Assembly (NCBI RefSeq): GCF_002946835.1
Contig: NZ_CP026652.1
Coordinates: forward strand, 3,658,001 to 3,722,000
Origin: Streptomyces dengpaensis
GTDB lineage: Bacteria > Actinomycetota > Actinomycetes > Streptomycetales > Streptomycetaceae
Length of the DNA stretch: 64,000 nt
Direction: 5' to 3'
Below the pieces are notes generated by a model that saw only the letters and a program-made list of their open reading frames with translations, did not search any database and was not told the origin of the DNA. Positions 38,829-47,692 of the stretch are shown here, one piece after another; the first letter of the stretch is position 1, and every line of letters starts with the position of its first letter. A program made the translations under genes and the position numbers.

Positions 38829-39785
38829 CTACGCCCCGATCAGCAGCCCGGCATACGCCCCCGCGATCAGGAACGGGCCGAAGGGGATGGACGTCTTCCG
38901 CCCCGCGCGCCGCACCACCACCAGCGCCATCCCGTACAGCCCGCCGAACAGGAACCCGGCGAAGGTCCCCAGGAACACCACACCCCAGCCGTACCAGCCG
39001 AGGACGGCACCGATGCCCAGCGCGAGCTTCACATCCCCGAAGCCCATGCCGTTCGGGTCGATGAGGAACAGCACGAAGTACGCGCCCCCGAGCGCGAGCG
39101 CCCCGTACAGCGCCGTCAGCCAGTCCCCCGCGTGCTCCGGCACGGCCGCGACCGCCCCGAGCAACACGAGCGCGGCGCCCGCGAGCGGCAGGGTGAGCAC
39201 ATCGGGCAGCCGCTGCACCGTGAAGTCCACGACGGCGAGCAGCACACCGAGCGGCGCGAGCAGCAGCCAGACGGCGAGTTCGGGGCGGGTGCTTGTGGCA
39301 AGGGCGAGGCCTGCGCAGATGAGCGCGGTGATGACAGAGACGAGGGGGGTGTTAGGGCCGTAGGAGGGGGAACTGCTTGCGGGCGTGCCGCCGTTGCCTT
39401 TGGGCGTTTCCGACGCCGAACGACTGCCGTCGTCGGGCGCCTCCGACGACGTACGGCTGTCACCCTCGGGCGCCTCCGACGCCGTACGACTGCCGTCGTC
39501 GGGCGCCTCCGACGACATACGACCGTCACCCTCGGGCGCCCCCGACGACGTACGGCTGTCGCCATCAGGTGCCCCCGACGACGTACGCCCGGAGCCCGCG
39601 CACTCGCCGCACCGGCCGAACCCCAGCCAGCCGCCCACGGCCCCCCTGATCAGGTGCCCCTCGGGGCAGCGGTCGCGCCACGGCTGGTCCGGAGGGACGC
39701 CGAAGCGGTAGGCGGCCCGCGGTACCAGGAGGCCCGCCGCCGCGCCCCAGAGGGCGGCGACGGCGGCCAGCGTCAGGTCGCTCAT
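38829..39785 (-). CDS. Prepilin peptidase (A24 family)
   Basis: A 318-aa membrane aspartic protease that processes Flp/Tad prepilins. Catalytic Asp187 is in LLAVVDFTVQRLPD; the second Asp is in the GxGD-type motif PNGMGFGDVKLALG. About eight membrane helices are visible. The N-terminal cytoplasmic domain keeps three cysteines (Cys40, 59, 62) of the usual zinc tetrad. Residues 66-131 are six 11-residue Ser/Asp/Glu/Gly repeats, a hydrophilic insertion not found in ordinary members. ATG 39785 overlaps the stop of the LysM/BTAD gene (ATGA), so the two are translationally coupled. It is the only prepilin peptidase seen here. Confidence 0.9.
   Translation of the reverse strand: MSDLTLAAVAALWGAAAGLLVPRAAYRFGVPPDQPWRDRCPEGHLIRGAVGGWLGFGRCGECAGSGRTSSGAPDGDSRTSSGAPEGDGRMSSEAPDDGSRTASEAPEGDSRTSSEAPDDGSRSASETPKGNGGTPASSSPSYGPNTPLVSVITALICAGLALATSTRPELAVWLLLAPLGVLLAVVDFTVQRLPDVLTLPLAGAALVLLGAVAAVPEHAGDWLTALYGALALGGAYFVLFLIDPNGMGFGDVKLALGIGAVLGWYGWGVVFLGTFAGFLFGGLYGMALVVVRRAGRKTSIPFGPFLIAGAYAGLLIGA
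39393..39590 (-). repeat. Six 33-bp coding tandem repeats in the prepilin peptidase gene
   Basis: Six consecutive 33-bp units encode variants of SRTSSGAPDGD (residues 66-131). Copies differ in a few codons, for example GAPEGD, EAPDDG and ETPKGN, which indicates some age. The period is a multiple of three, so expansion or contraction would preserve the frame. Confidence 0.9.
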
Positions 39786-42778
39786 CCCACCGCGGCGACG
39801 CCGCTGCGCCAGGTCGGCAGCAGTTCGTCGAGGAGGGCCTCGGTGCGCGGCGGCAGCCCGCGGGCGCCGCTGCGGGAGACGAGGTCGGCGGCGAGCCGCT
39901 TGAGTCGGTCGCTGTCGCCGGTGGCGTGGGTCGCGCGGAGCAGTTCGTTCCACAGGCGCTCGTCGGCGGGCGCGGAGTTCAGGGAGGCGGTCAGCGCCTC
40001 GATGGCCTTCTCCGCGCGGTCCTTCTCCAGGTGGAACGCGGAGAGCGCGAGCCCGATGTCCGCGACGAGCAGCGGGAGTTGGGCGTCGATGATCTCGTGC
40101 GTGAGCCAGCCGTAGCGTCCCTGCGGGCGGTCGGCGAGCAGCGGCCCGCGGACGAGCACCAGCGCATCCGTGAGCAACCGCCCACGCACCGCACGGCTGT
40201 TGACGCCCTTGCCCTGCGTCGCCTCGTGGTAGAGGGAGCGCAGCACGTCCAGGTCGGAGACGACGGACTTGGCGAGCGTGAGCCGCCCGGTCGCGTCGGT
40301 GCCGAGGCGGGGCGTGCCGTCGGGGTCGTTGCCGAGCCAGCCGCGCAGCCGCTCGACGAGCGCGTCGCGTACGTCCTCGGTGACACCGCGCGGCCACAGC
40401 GCGGAGGACAGCACCCGCGGGTGCACACCCTCGCGGTGCAGAAGCAGCAGCGCCAGCGCCTCGTGCAGCAGTGGGCTGCGCTCGCCGTCGGGCGTCTCCA
40501 GGCCGATGATCTCGTACGAACCCACGAGTCGCGCGTACACAGCGGGCCGCCCCTGCTCGCTGATGTCGACGAGGAATGGCGGGGTGTTCGTCGGCCCGTC
40601 GGAGCCGCGCTCGGGGTCTGCCTCGACGAACAGCTCGACGACCGCCCGCTGTTGGTCCACCGGCAGCAGTTGCGCGTCGAGTTCGAGCCCGAGCAGCGGG
40701 GCGAGGAGCTTGCCGTCGCTGGTGACCTCCATCTCCCAGGCGGCGCCCGGCAGGTCGCCGCTCTCGGTGCCGACGAGGTAGCCGATGCCCAGCCGGCTGG
40801 CGTCGGCGGCGAGTTCGGCGAGTTTGACGGCGTCCTCGGCGGACGGTTCGGCGGCGAGCAGGACGAGGTGCGGGGCCCAACGGGTGTGCTGGGCGGGCCC
40901 GGTGCGGCCGGTGAGTACGGAGTCGTGCCCGGCGGCGCCCAGCGCACCGCGCCGCTGCCTGGTCTCCGCCTCCATGGTCTCCACGAGCGCCTCGACGTCG
41001 TCGAGGTGGCGCAGCCGGTTCGGGGCGAGGGGCGTCAGGTCCTGCCCGAAGCCGACGAGCGTGATCGTCATGCGGTCGGACCACCCGTTGGTGGCCAGCT
41101 CGGCGGCGACGGAGGCGAAGACGCCCGCGCGGTCGCGCTCACTGCCGCTCAGCGACACGATGCCGGGGACGGACTCGAGGTTGAGGAGCAGCCGGGAGTC
41201 GTCCATGGTGCCGAGGCTGACCAGGCCCGGGTACGGGGCGGCGGTGTCGACGTCCTCGTACCGCTCGGCGTCCGTGCGCGCCAGCATCCAGAACGTCTGG
41301 TCCTGGCCGAGCTGCCACGGCGCGGGCGGCTTGCCGGCCGGCTGGGCGAGTTGCAGATGCAGGTCGACGTTGCCGCTGAGCCAGGCCGCGTAGACGGTCG
41401 GCAGCGGACGGGACTCGGCCGCGAGCGCGGCCGCGAGTCCGCGCAGCGACAGGTCGAGCAGGCGTACGCCCTCGGGGTCGGCGCCGACGAGCAGCGCGTC
41501 CTGCGCGTTGGCGGCGGCCCCGGTCGGGACCGGCGGCTCCATGCCGCGCCGTCCGCCGACGGCGCCGAGCGCCGACTGCCACAGCGCCTGACGGCGGCGG
41601 CGGCCGAGGGCGCCGAGGAGGCCGGCGGCGAGGAGGGGGGCGCCGACGAGGGCTTCGGGAAGGCCGAAGGAGAAGCCGGTCTCTTCGGAAGCGGATTCGT
41701 CGGAAGCGGCTTGCCGGTCGCCCTGGGCCTGCTGGCCGCCCTGGTCGTGCTGCTGGTCACCGCTGGGCCGCTGCTGGGGCACGTGGATGTGAGCGGTGTC
41801 CCGGTCGCCCTGACCGGCTTGCTGGTCGCCTTGGGCCTGCTGGTGATCCCCGGTCCTGGAGTAGTCGTGGATCTGCCGCTGGACTTCCTCCGAGACCTTG
41901 GGCGACTCGTCGGGCATCTCGACGAGGTCGCCGCCGTGGGCGTCGGCGGGCATTTCGAGGATCCAGCCCGGCCGGATCAGGCTGGCCTCGGAGAGCTTGG
42001 AACCGTCGGGCTGCGTACGGTCCTTGTTGAGCTGGTAGATCTCCTTGTACCGGCGTCCGTCGTCGAGGTGCCGCTCGGCGATCTCCCACAGCGAGTCGTG
42101 GTGCCGTCCCTCGGGAGGCTGGATCCGGTAGTACTTGGTGTCGCCGCCCTTGGCGGCGTGGCCGCCCCCGGCCTCCGCATGGGACGCCGCGTTGGCGGCC
42201 TGCTCGGCGATCGCGGCGGCCGCGCTGGAGGCGGCCTGCTCCTGCTGCTGCCCGAACAGCCCGCCCGGGGTCTGCTGCGCCGCCGCGACCGTCCCCCGCT
42301 GGTTGCCCTCCAGGCCCTGCCCGAGCTGCGACAGCCCCGGCGTGAAGCTGGCCGCGGTGGCGCCGACCAGCAGCAGCGCGGCGACGAGCTGGCGCGCCAG
42401 CAACTGGCTGGCGCCCGCGCCCGGTACGCGGTTGGGCAGGCCCACGCCGGACAGCGCGGCCTTCACCTCGACGAGCACACAGGCGGTGAACTGGGCCCAG
42501 GCCAACCACACGATCACGGTCAGCACGCGGATGAACGTGCCGACGGTGATCTCCTGCTGCAGCCAGTCCAGCGAGGGCGCCCCGTGCGGCAACGGCCACC
42601 CGACGCTGACGACCAGCGCCCCCGGCACCCCGACCAGCAGCACGGCCAGAGCGACGAACGCCCCGAACGCCTTGACGAAGTCCCCGAACGTCCGACGACG
42701 CCCGGGCAGGGGCTGCGGCGTCCGATTCCTCGGACCCGGCGAGCTGCCCGTCGAGCTGGAAGTGGTGCGTCGCGCCAT
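39782..42778 (-). CDS. Large membrane protein with LysM and BTAD domains
   Basis: A 998-aa protein. Membrane helices lie at about 34-62, 80-105 and 128-150. A LysM-like domain follows (KYYRIQPPEGRHHDSLWEIA to GWILEMP, about 213-278), then a Gln/Asp-rich linker (about 295-360) and another hydrophobic stretch (about 372-392). A long cytoplasmic region with a winged-helix-like stretch (LLHREGVHPRVLSSALWP) ends in a bacterial transcriptional activator domain of TPR type (SLYHEATQGKGV, then AFHLEKDRAEKAIEALTASL). It is ATGA-coupled to the prepilin peptidase and near the Tad genes. It could be a membrane-bound regulator or scaffold for the pilus; no DNA-binding function is shown. Confidence 0.75.
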   Translation of the reverse strand: MARRTTSSSTGSSPGPRNRTPQPLPGRRRTFGDFVKAFGAFVALAVLLVGVPGALVVSVGWPLPHGAPSLDWLQQEITVGTFIRVLTVIVWLAWAQFTACVLVEVKAALSGVGLPNRVPGAGASQLLARQLVAALLLVGATAASFTPGLSQLGQGLEGNQRGTVAAAQQTPGGLFGQQQEQAASSAAAAIAEQAANAASHAEAGGGHAAKGGDTKYYRIQPPEGRHHDSLWEIAERHLDDGRRYKEIYQLNKDRTQPDGSKLSEASLIRPGWILEMPADAHGGDLVEMPDESPKVSEEVQRQIHDYSRTGDHQQAQGDQQAGQGDRDTAHIHVPQQRPSGDQQHDQGGQQAQGDRQAASDESASEETGFSFGLPEALVGAPLLAAGLLGALGRRRRQALWQSALGAVGGRRGMEPPVPTGAAANAQDALLVGADPEGVRLLDLSLRGLAAALAAESRPLPTVYAAWLSGNVDLHLQLAQPAGKPPAPWQLGQDQTFWMLARTDAERYEDVDTAAPYPGLVSLGTMDDSRLLLNLESVPGIVSLSGSERDRAGVFASVAAELATNGWSDRMTITLVGFGQDLTPLAPNRLRHLDDVEALVETMEAETRQRRGALGAAGHDSVLTGRTGPAQHTRWAPHLVLLAAEPSAEDAVKLAELAADASRLGIGYLVGTESGDLPGAAWEMEVTSDGKLLAPLLGLELDAQLLPVDQQRAVVELFVEADPERGSDGPTNTPPFLVDISEQGRPAVYARLVGSYEIIGLETPDGERSPLLHEALALLLLHREGVHPRVLSSALWPRGVTEDVRDALVERLRGWLGNDPDGTPRLGTDATGRLTLAKSVVSDLDVLRSLYHEATQGKGVNSRAVRGRLLTDALVLVRGPLLADRPQGRYGWLTHEIIDAQLPLLVADIGLALSAFHLEKDRAEKAIEALTASLNSAPADERLWNELLRATHATGDSDRLKRLAADLVSRSGARGLPPRTEALLDELLPTWRSGVAAVG

Positions 42779-42982
42779 GGCGGGTGTCCTGGGGTGGTGT
42801 GGGGAGGGAGTGGGTCTGGGGGTGAGATGAGCCTACTGAGATCTTAAGGATCGTGTCGAAGGTCAGACAGAGGGCGACCTCGGGGACTCCGTCTGTTTTC
42901 TCACCAACCGTCCCCTAAGCCCGAGTTGCCGTCCGGCGCACCACCGCCGCACCGCCTGGCCTCCACAGCATTCGCAACCGTC

Positions 42983-43564
42983 ATGTCACGGTTCTCACAG
43001 CCCGCACACAATCCCCCATGGCTGCCCCGATCCCCTCTACGTGCCATCGACGAGCGGACTCGCGAGATACCCGAACTCGCCCCTTGCCACACGGACTTGA
43101 CGAACATGCTCCGCAAGATGGCCAAGGACGCCCACGACTCCGGTGCCGTGTACATGGGATGCATGGCGGAGAATTTCGACGGCGTGCCGCTGTCCGCGAC
43201 CGTCACGGTCTCCGTGATCGGTGCGAAGGACAAGCAGGGCGTGGCCCTGTCCACCGACCCGCGCGCCATCGCCGACAGCCTGCGCACCATCACCGCCCGC
43301 CGCGACGGCGACGCCTGGCGGACGGTGACCACCGTGGACATTCCCGGCGTCGGGAGCGTCGCGCGGACGTACGGCGTCGAGGACCTGCCCGTCGCGCAGG
43401 GCGACACCCGTACCCTTCGTATGGTGCTGACTCAGACGTACATTCCCGTCCCGGGAACCACCGACCATGTCGTGCTCGTCTCCGGGGCCAGCCCCGTGCT
43501 GGACCTGGCGGAGGCGTTCCACGACATCTTCGAGGCGGTGACCAGCACCTTCCGCTTCGTCTGA
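42983..43564 (+). CDS. T7SS-associated hypothetical protein, N-terminally shortened paralogue
   Basis: Up to 193 aa. From LRAIDERTREIPEL to the end it aligns with the 215-aa protein at 51697-52344: shared stretches are GCMAE, LSTDP, GDAWR, VTTVDIPGVG, ARTYG, IPVPG and ITSTFRF/VTSTFRF. The paralogue's first ~35 residues (METLTIERGGFRIKVPESWW) are missing here, and the sequence before residue 20 looks non-homologous. No ribosome binding site is clear, so the gene may be a truncated remnant. A WxxG protein follows 31 bases downstream on the same strand, which suggests a T7SS accessory role. Confidence 0.6.
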   Translation: MSRFSQPAHNPPWLPRSPLRAIDERTREIPELAPCHTDLTNMLRKMAKDAHDSGAVYMGCMAENFDGVPLSATVTVSVIGAKDKQGVALSTDPRAIADSLRTITARRDGDAWRTVTTVDIPGVGSVARTYGVEDLPVAQGDTRTLRMVLTQTYIPVPGTTDHVVLVSGASPVLDLAEAFHDIFEAVTSTFRFV

Positions 43565-43595
43565 CACGATCCGACGATCCCTGGGGGACCTTCAC

Positions 43596-43937
43596 ATGGG
43601 CAACGGCAAGAGCGACCTCGCGCTCCCGCTCAGCGAGTTGGAGGACTACGGCGGGCGGCTGCGGGACATCAAGTCCCGGCTGAACCACACCAAGAAGCTC
43701 TTCGAGTCCTACAAGGACGACCTCGGCGACCACACCGTCTACGACGCCCTCGACGACTTCGAGTCCGGCTGGGAGGACGGCCGCGAGGACATCACCCAGG
43801 CCCTCGACGCCCTGGCCGATATGTCCGACGCCGTCGTCCGCGAGTTCAAGAAGCTCGACGACGATCTCGCCAAGCAGGTCAAGGACGGGGTGAAGCAGGA
43901 GGGCGGTAAGGGTGGCGGGGAAGGCGGCGGTAAGTAG
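43596..43937 (+). CDS. WXG100-like T7SS substrate protein
   Basis: A 113-aa acidic, all-helical protein. Two helices (about 12-45 and 62-98) flank a turn containing GWEDG (Trp59-Gly62), the hairpin plan of Esx/WXG100 proteins. A Gly/Lys-rich tail ends it. TGGGGGAC precedes ATG 43596. Its partner upstream belongs to a family also present at 51.7-52.3 kb. It probably acts as a small T7SS substrate or as an adaptor for a larger effector; no effector gene follows. Confidence 0.75.
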   Translation: MGNGKSDLALPLSELEDYGGRLRDIKSRLNHTKKLFESYKDDLGDHTVYDALDDFESGWEDGREDITQALDALADMSDAVVREFKKLDDDLAKQVKDGVKQEGGKGGGEGGGK

Positions 43938-43994
43938 GGCGTTCAGCCCCGCCGAGCCCTGCCCGTTCGCCCAAGCCCGATCCGCCCTGCCCGT

Positions 43995-44537
43995 TCAGCC
44001 GACCTCGTTCTCCGCCACCGCCTGGCCGTGGACGACCACGTCTCCCCCGTAGAACATCCCCGTGAACACCGGGGAGTACGTGAGCTGGACCTCGACCTCG
44101 ACCTCGTCGGCGTTGGCGGCCACGCAGTGGGTGGCCGCGACGTCGGGGCCGGACATCCCCATTTCGCGGGCGAAGGCCTTCACTCGGGCGCCGCAGTTCT
44201 GGTAGTTGATCGGGGCGGGGCCGTTCTCGTTCTCGTAGAGGGACTCGAGGTCTATGTCCTGGGCGGCGTAACGGGCGGCCTGTTCGGCGATGTCGGCGGC
44301 GCGTTCGCGCTTGGAGATGGACATGCCGCCGTCGATGACGAAGGCCGAGAGGGAGAGGAAGACGATCGCGAAGATGATGACCGCGCCGGCGCCCGAGCCG
44401 CGGTCGTCCATACGCGTACGACGGGCCTCCGCCCAAGCACGGGCCTCCGCCCAGGCGCGCTCAGCGACCCCAGCGCGCACGGCGGCCCCGGCGCCGCCCA
44501 TCGCCGCCCCCGCAGACCCTCTCATCTCCCCCATCAC
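43995..44537 (-). CDS. tadG: TadG-like pilus assembly protein
   Basis: A 180-aa protein with one membrane helix near residues 47-68 (GAVIIFAIVFLSLSAFVIDGG) preceded by the basic DDRGSG segment, the arrangement of TadE/TadG pseudopilins. The exported part contains two Cys residues (NCGAR, THCVA) that may pair. The N-terminus is Ala/Arg-rich with an AWAEAR direct repeat, so a later start near Met43 is possible. The ATG at 44537 overlaps the upstream tadE stop. It is the last gene of the pilus operon. Confidence 0.78.
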   Translation of the reverse strand: MMGEMRGSAGAAMGGAGAAVRAGVAERAWAEARAWAEARRTRMDDRGSGAGAVIIFAIVFLSLSAFVIDGGMSISKRERAADIAEQAARYAAQDIDLESLYENENGPAPINYQNCGARVKAFAREMGMSGPDVAATHCVAANADEVEVEVQLTYSPVFTGMFYGGDVVVHGQAVAENEVG

Positions 44538-44962
44538 GCCTTCCTCTTGAAGGGATCCAGCGGCGACGTGAACGTCGACGTCAGCCGCGTCGGAACGTCC
44601 AGGCCCAGCATCGCCAGGCCCCGCACCTCGCAGCTCACCTCGACCGTGAAGAGATCGGCGTTCGCCCAGCCCGTGCTGGTCTTGGTCACGGTCACCAGGC
44701 CGGAGCAGACGTCCGCCAGGTTGGCGTCGGCCGCCTTCTGGGCCTCCGACATGGCGACGGCCTCCTCCTTCTGGATCGACCCGGCACGCGCGGCATCCCG
44801 CGCGGCACCGTCCAGCGCGCCGCGCCCGTCCACCAGTTGCCCGAAAGCCACCAGTACCAGGATGAAGAGGATCATCACGGGAGCGAGGATCACCACCTCC
44901 ACGGTGGACAGACCCCGGTCGCCGGACACCCGCTCCCGTACGCGGGAGAGGAGCGACGTCAT
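44534..44962 (-). CDS. tadE: TadE-family pseudopilin (second copy)
   Basis: A 142-aa minor pilin. RGLSTVEVVILAPVMILFIL (about 16-35) is the TadE-type N-terminal helix with the conserved Glu after the processing-like site. The exported domain has Cys residues (DVCSGL, VSCEVRG). The start ATG 44962 shares its A with the stop of the preceding tadE (TGATG), and its stop overlaps tadG. Confidence 0.87.
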   Translation of the reverse strand: MTSLLSRVRERVSGDRGLSTVEVVILAPVMILFILVLVAFGQLVDGRGALDGAARDAARAGSIQKEEAVAMSEAQKAADANLADVCSGLVTVTKTSTGWANADLFTVEVSCEVRGLAMLGLDVPTRLTSTFTSPLDPFKRKA

Positions 44963-45453
44963 CAGTTCCCCTCCTCCTTCACGAACCGCTCCACCGGCCC
45001 CGCCGACCGCGCGTGCACCGTCAGATCCAGCCCCGGAAACACCGTCGGCACCCGTGCCGTGATCTCCACGCCCACCGTGTTCGGCTCCGGCTGGAGCATC
45101 GTCACGTCCGGGGACAGAACCAACTGCGGGCCGAGCTGGCGGATATAGCTGTCCACCACATCCCGCGCCTCGCCGCGCCACGCGCCGGGCTGTTCGTCGG
45201 CCGTCGCGCGCGCCTCGCGGGCGCCCGCCTGGACCGCCGCCTGGGCCACATGGTCCGCGAAGAAGTACAGCGCGAACTGCACCGTCGCGAAGATCATGAA
45301 GAAGAGCACCGGAGTGAGCAGCACGAACTCGATCGCGGTCATGCCGGACTCGCCGCGGGCGGAGGCGGCCTCCACCCTGCGGCGCACCCAGCCACGTACC
45401 CCGGCCCGTACGTCGCGACGTACCCCGCGACGTACTCCTCGACCTGCGCGCAC
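44962..45453 (-). CDS. tadE: TadE-family pseudopilin (first copy)
   Basis: About 163 aa from GTG 45453. An Arg/Val-rich cytoplasmic stretch precedes ESGMTAIEFVLLTPVLFFMI, the TadE helix. The rest is an extracytoplasmic beta-rich domain. The start is uncertain: GTG 45453 has only a weak GGGAA, and a GTG at 45387 is possible. It follows the Flp pilin gene by 32 bases and is coupled to the next tadE. Confidence 0.83.
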   Translation of the reverse strand: MRAGRGVRRGVRRDVRAGVRGWVRRRVEAASARGESGMTAIEFVLLTPVLFFMIFATVQFALYFFADHVAQAAVQAGAREARATADEQPGAWRGEARDVVDSYIRQLGPQLVLSPDVTMLQPEPNTVGVEITARVPTVFPGLDLTVHARSAGPVERFVKEEGN

Positions 45454-45485
45454 CCGTATTCCCGTATGAGAAGCAGACGAAGGGC

Positions 45486-45737
45486 TCAGCAGGTCTTGCC
45501 CGCGTCGGCGCCCTTGATGCAGTCGCCGACCTTGTTGGCGCCGTCGCTCAGCGCGGCGTTGATGATCGCGGCGACGACGCCGACGATCGCGACGACGACG
45601 GCGGAGATGATGACCCACTCGACGGCCGAGGCGCCGCGGTCGAGTTCACCGGACCGGGCACGCTGCACACGGCCCTGGAGGAAGGTGATCAGGAAGTCCA
45701 CCCCCGGGATGCCGGTGCTGAAGTTCCGTCCGTTCAT
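45486..45737 (-). CDS. flp: Flp-type pilin
   Basis: An 83-aa pilin precursor, the main subunit of the Tad pilus. RGASAVEWVIISAVVVAIVG (about 34-53) holds the prepilin site and hydrophobic helix; processing should occur before the Ser/Ala-Val-Glu segment. The ~33-residue leader is long. Two Cys residues near the C-terminus (GDCIKG, GKTC) could form a disulfide. GAGAGGAC lies upstream of ATG 45737. The A24 peptidase at 38.8 kb is the likely processing enzyme. Confidence 0.88.
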   Translation of the reverse strand: MNGRNFSTGIPGVDFLITFLQGRVQRARSGELDRGASAVEWVIISAVVVAIVGVVAAIINAALSDGANKVGDCIKGADAGKTC

Positions 45738-45779
45738 GATGAGTTGTCCTCTCGGAAAAAGATGGGGAGGTAGGAGACG

Positions 45780-46709
45780 TCAGACCTGGAACACGCGCAT
45801 CGCCGCCGGGAAGATCAGGAAGACCAGGAAGCCCGCGCACAGCAGCAGTTGCGCGACCAGCATCGACTGGGACTTCTCGCCCGCGCTGCCCTCGATCTCG
45901 GAGAGTTCGCGGTGCCGCATCGTCTCGGCGCGCGAGGCGAGCGACTCGCGCACCTTCGCGCCGTCGTCCGCGACCAGCCCCAGGGAGGCCGACAAGTCCT
46001 TCAGCTCCTCGACGCCCAGCTCCTCACCGAGGGAGCCCAGCGCCTGCCACTGGCTGATGCCGGTGATACGGGCGTCGGCGAGCGCGTTGCGGATGCGCTG
46101 CGTGGCCCAGCCGTCGGAGACCTCGGCGGCGGTCATCAGCGCCTCGGGGAGGCCCCGGCCGCCGGCCAGGCTCATCGACACCAGGTCGAGATACGCGCCG
46201 ATGACGCGCCGCAGGTCACGCCGCTTGTCCGCCGCGTCCCGCCGTACCTCCACATCGGGGAGGAAGAAGAAGACGAGCGCGAAGAACAGCGCCAGCCAGA
46301 CCGGGATGACCGGGCTGGTGCCGAAGCCGAGCGTCCAGACGACGGCGAAGAGGAACGGCCCGAAGAAGACTCCCGCGGCCGCCAGCAGGACCTTCGTCGC
46401 GAGGAAGTTCTCCCAACTGCGGTCCAGGACGGCGAGATCGGCCCGCAGCGAGCGCTGCTCCCAGCCCTGCTGAAGGTAGAACTCGGCGACCCTTGCGCCC
46501 ACTTGGGCCCGTGCGCTGCCCAGCCGCCCGGGCCCGGCATCCCGCCCGCCGTGATGCGCGGACTCGTAAGCGGCCCCGCGCGCCCGCATCGCGTCGATGC
46601 GCGCGACCTGCGCGACCGCGCTGCGCTTGGACGGCATGAGGGCGCGTACGAGGGCGTAGACGCCCAGGCCCAGGACGGCGCCGATCAGAATCGGCATGGT
46701 CAGGTTCAT
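45780..46709 (-). CDS. tadC: Tad pilus membrane platform protein TadC
   Basis: A 309-aa type II secretion F-domain protein. Helices lie near 5-22, 108-127, 132-150 and 285-305; the F domain contains LVSMSLAGGRGLPEALMTAA and SLGEELGVEELKDLSASL. With TadB it forms the inner-membrane platform driven by TadA. ATG 46709 overlaps the tadB stop (ATGA). Confidence 0.9.
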   Translation of the reverse strand: MNLTMPILIGAVLGLGVYALVRALMPSKRSAVAQVARIDAMRARGAAYESAHHGGRDAGPGRLGSARAQVGARVAEFYLQQGWEQRSLRADLAVLDRSWENFLATKVLLAAAGVFFGPFLFAVVWTLGFGTSPVIPVWLALFFALVFFFLPDVEVRRDAADKRRDLRRVIGAYLDLVSMSLAGGRGLPEALMTAAEVSDGWATQRIRNALADARITGISQWQALGSLGEELGVEELKDLSASLGLVADDGAKVRESLASRAETMRHRELSEIEGSAGEKSQSMLVAQLLLCAGFLVFLIFPAAMRVFQV

Positions 46710-47692
46710 CGGCGTACCGCCTCATCCGCAGAAGCCGGCGTACGGGGACGTACGAACTGCACCGACGACTCGTCCCGCACCAGGAACCGTTCCGGGGTCT
46801 CGATGGTGGACAGCTTGCGCAGCCACCAGAAGCCGAGCCCGAACAGGCCGCAGACACAGGCGAGTACGAGCTGTCCGACCGCCGTTCCGTACGGCTCGAC
46901 GAAGTCGCGGTTGAAGATCGACAGGCCGAGGACGAAGGCGATCGAGACCGCGACGACGATCTGCACCGAGCGGCGGGTCGACGCGCGCTGGGCCATCACG
47001 CGCTGCCGCATGTCGACCTCCTCGCGCGCGGACTTGGCGAGCGCGCCGAGCACCTGCCGCAGACCGGGGCCGCGCAGCCGCGCGTTGAGGATGAGAGCCG
47101 CGACGATGATGTCGGCGGAGGCGTCGTCGATCTCGTCGGCGAGCTGTTGCAGGGCTTCCGGCAGCGGCGTACGGGAACGCAGCCGGTCCACCAGCGCGTC
47201 GAGGTGCGGACGCAGGACGGGGGCGGAGGCACGCGCGGAAGCGGGGATGGCCTGCTCCAGGCCGACCGCGCCCGCGATGGTGTCGCGCAGCGACTCGGTC
47301 CAGGAGGCCAGGGCCTCCACGCGGCGCATGGCGGCACGCTCCTCCGAGGCGCCTCCGAAGAGCTTGTCCCAGAAGAAGACGAGGACACCGGCCGCGATAC
47401 CGGCGACGGCCCAGCGGGTGAGGAGAAGGACGAGGAGACCGGCGATGGCGGCGACCGAACCGCGCTGCCCGGCGAACCGGATCAGCTCGTTGGCCCGTTC
47501 GCTCGCCTTCTGCTTCTCGTGCTCGGGCTTGGCGGGCAGTCCGCGCACGGCGACGGCGAACAGCGCGAGGCCGCCACCGACGGCGACACCGGACGCGAGC
47601 GCGTACAGCACGGTGGTGGAGAACAGCCCGCCCATGGAGCCGAGCGAGTCGACAGGAGACGCAGTCGTTTGTGTCATCGTCATGGGTGTCAT
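46706..47692 (-). CDS. tadB: Tad pilus membrane platform protein TadB
   Basis: A 328-aa F-domain membrane protein. Helices are near 23-45, 75-105, 235-255 and 265-285. The F domain has LPEALQQLADEIDDASADII and LGALAKSAREEVDMRQRV. ATG 47692 shares its A with the tadA stop (TGATG); a TTG at 47701 would add three residues. It pairs with TadC. Confidence 0.9.
   Translation of the reverse strand: MTPMTMTQTTASPVDSLGSMGGLFSTTVLYALASGVAVGGGLALFAVAVRGLPAKPEHEKQKASERANELIRFAGQRGSVAAIAGLLVLLLTRWAVAGIAAGVLVFFWDKLFGGASEERAAMRRVEALASWTESLRDTIAGAVGLEQAIPASARASAPVLRPHLDALVDRLRSRTPLPEALQQLADEIDDASADIIVAALILNARLRGPGLRQVLGALAKSAREEVDMRQRVMAQRASTRRSVQIVVAVSIAFVLGLSIFNRDFVEPYGTAVGQLVLACVCGLFGLGFWWLRKLSTIETPERFLVRDESSVQFVRPRTPASADEAVRR

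Noticed and set aside
39393..39590. Repeats in the peptidase gene as a CRISPR or mobile element
   Set aside because: They are in frame, contiguous and encode a clear peptide repeat.
39926..42847. 973-codon plus-strand open frame
   Set aside because: Antisense to the LysM/BTAD gene, whose domains and coupling are convincing.
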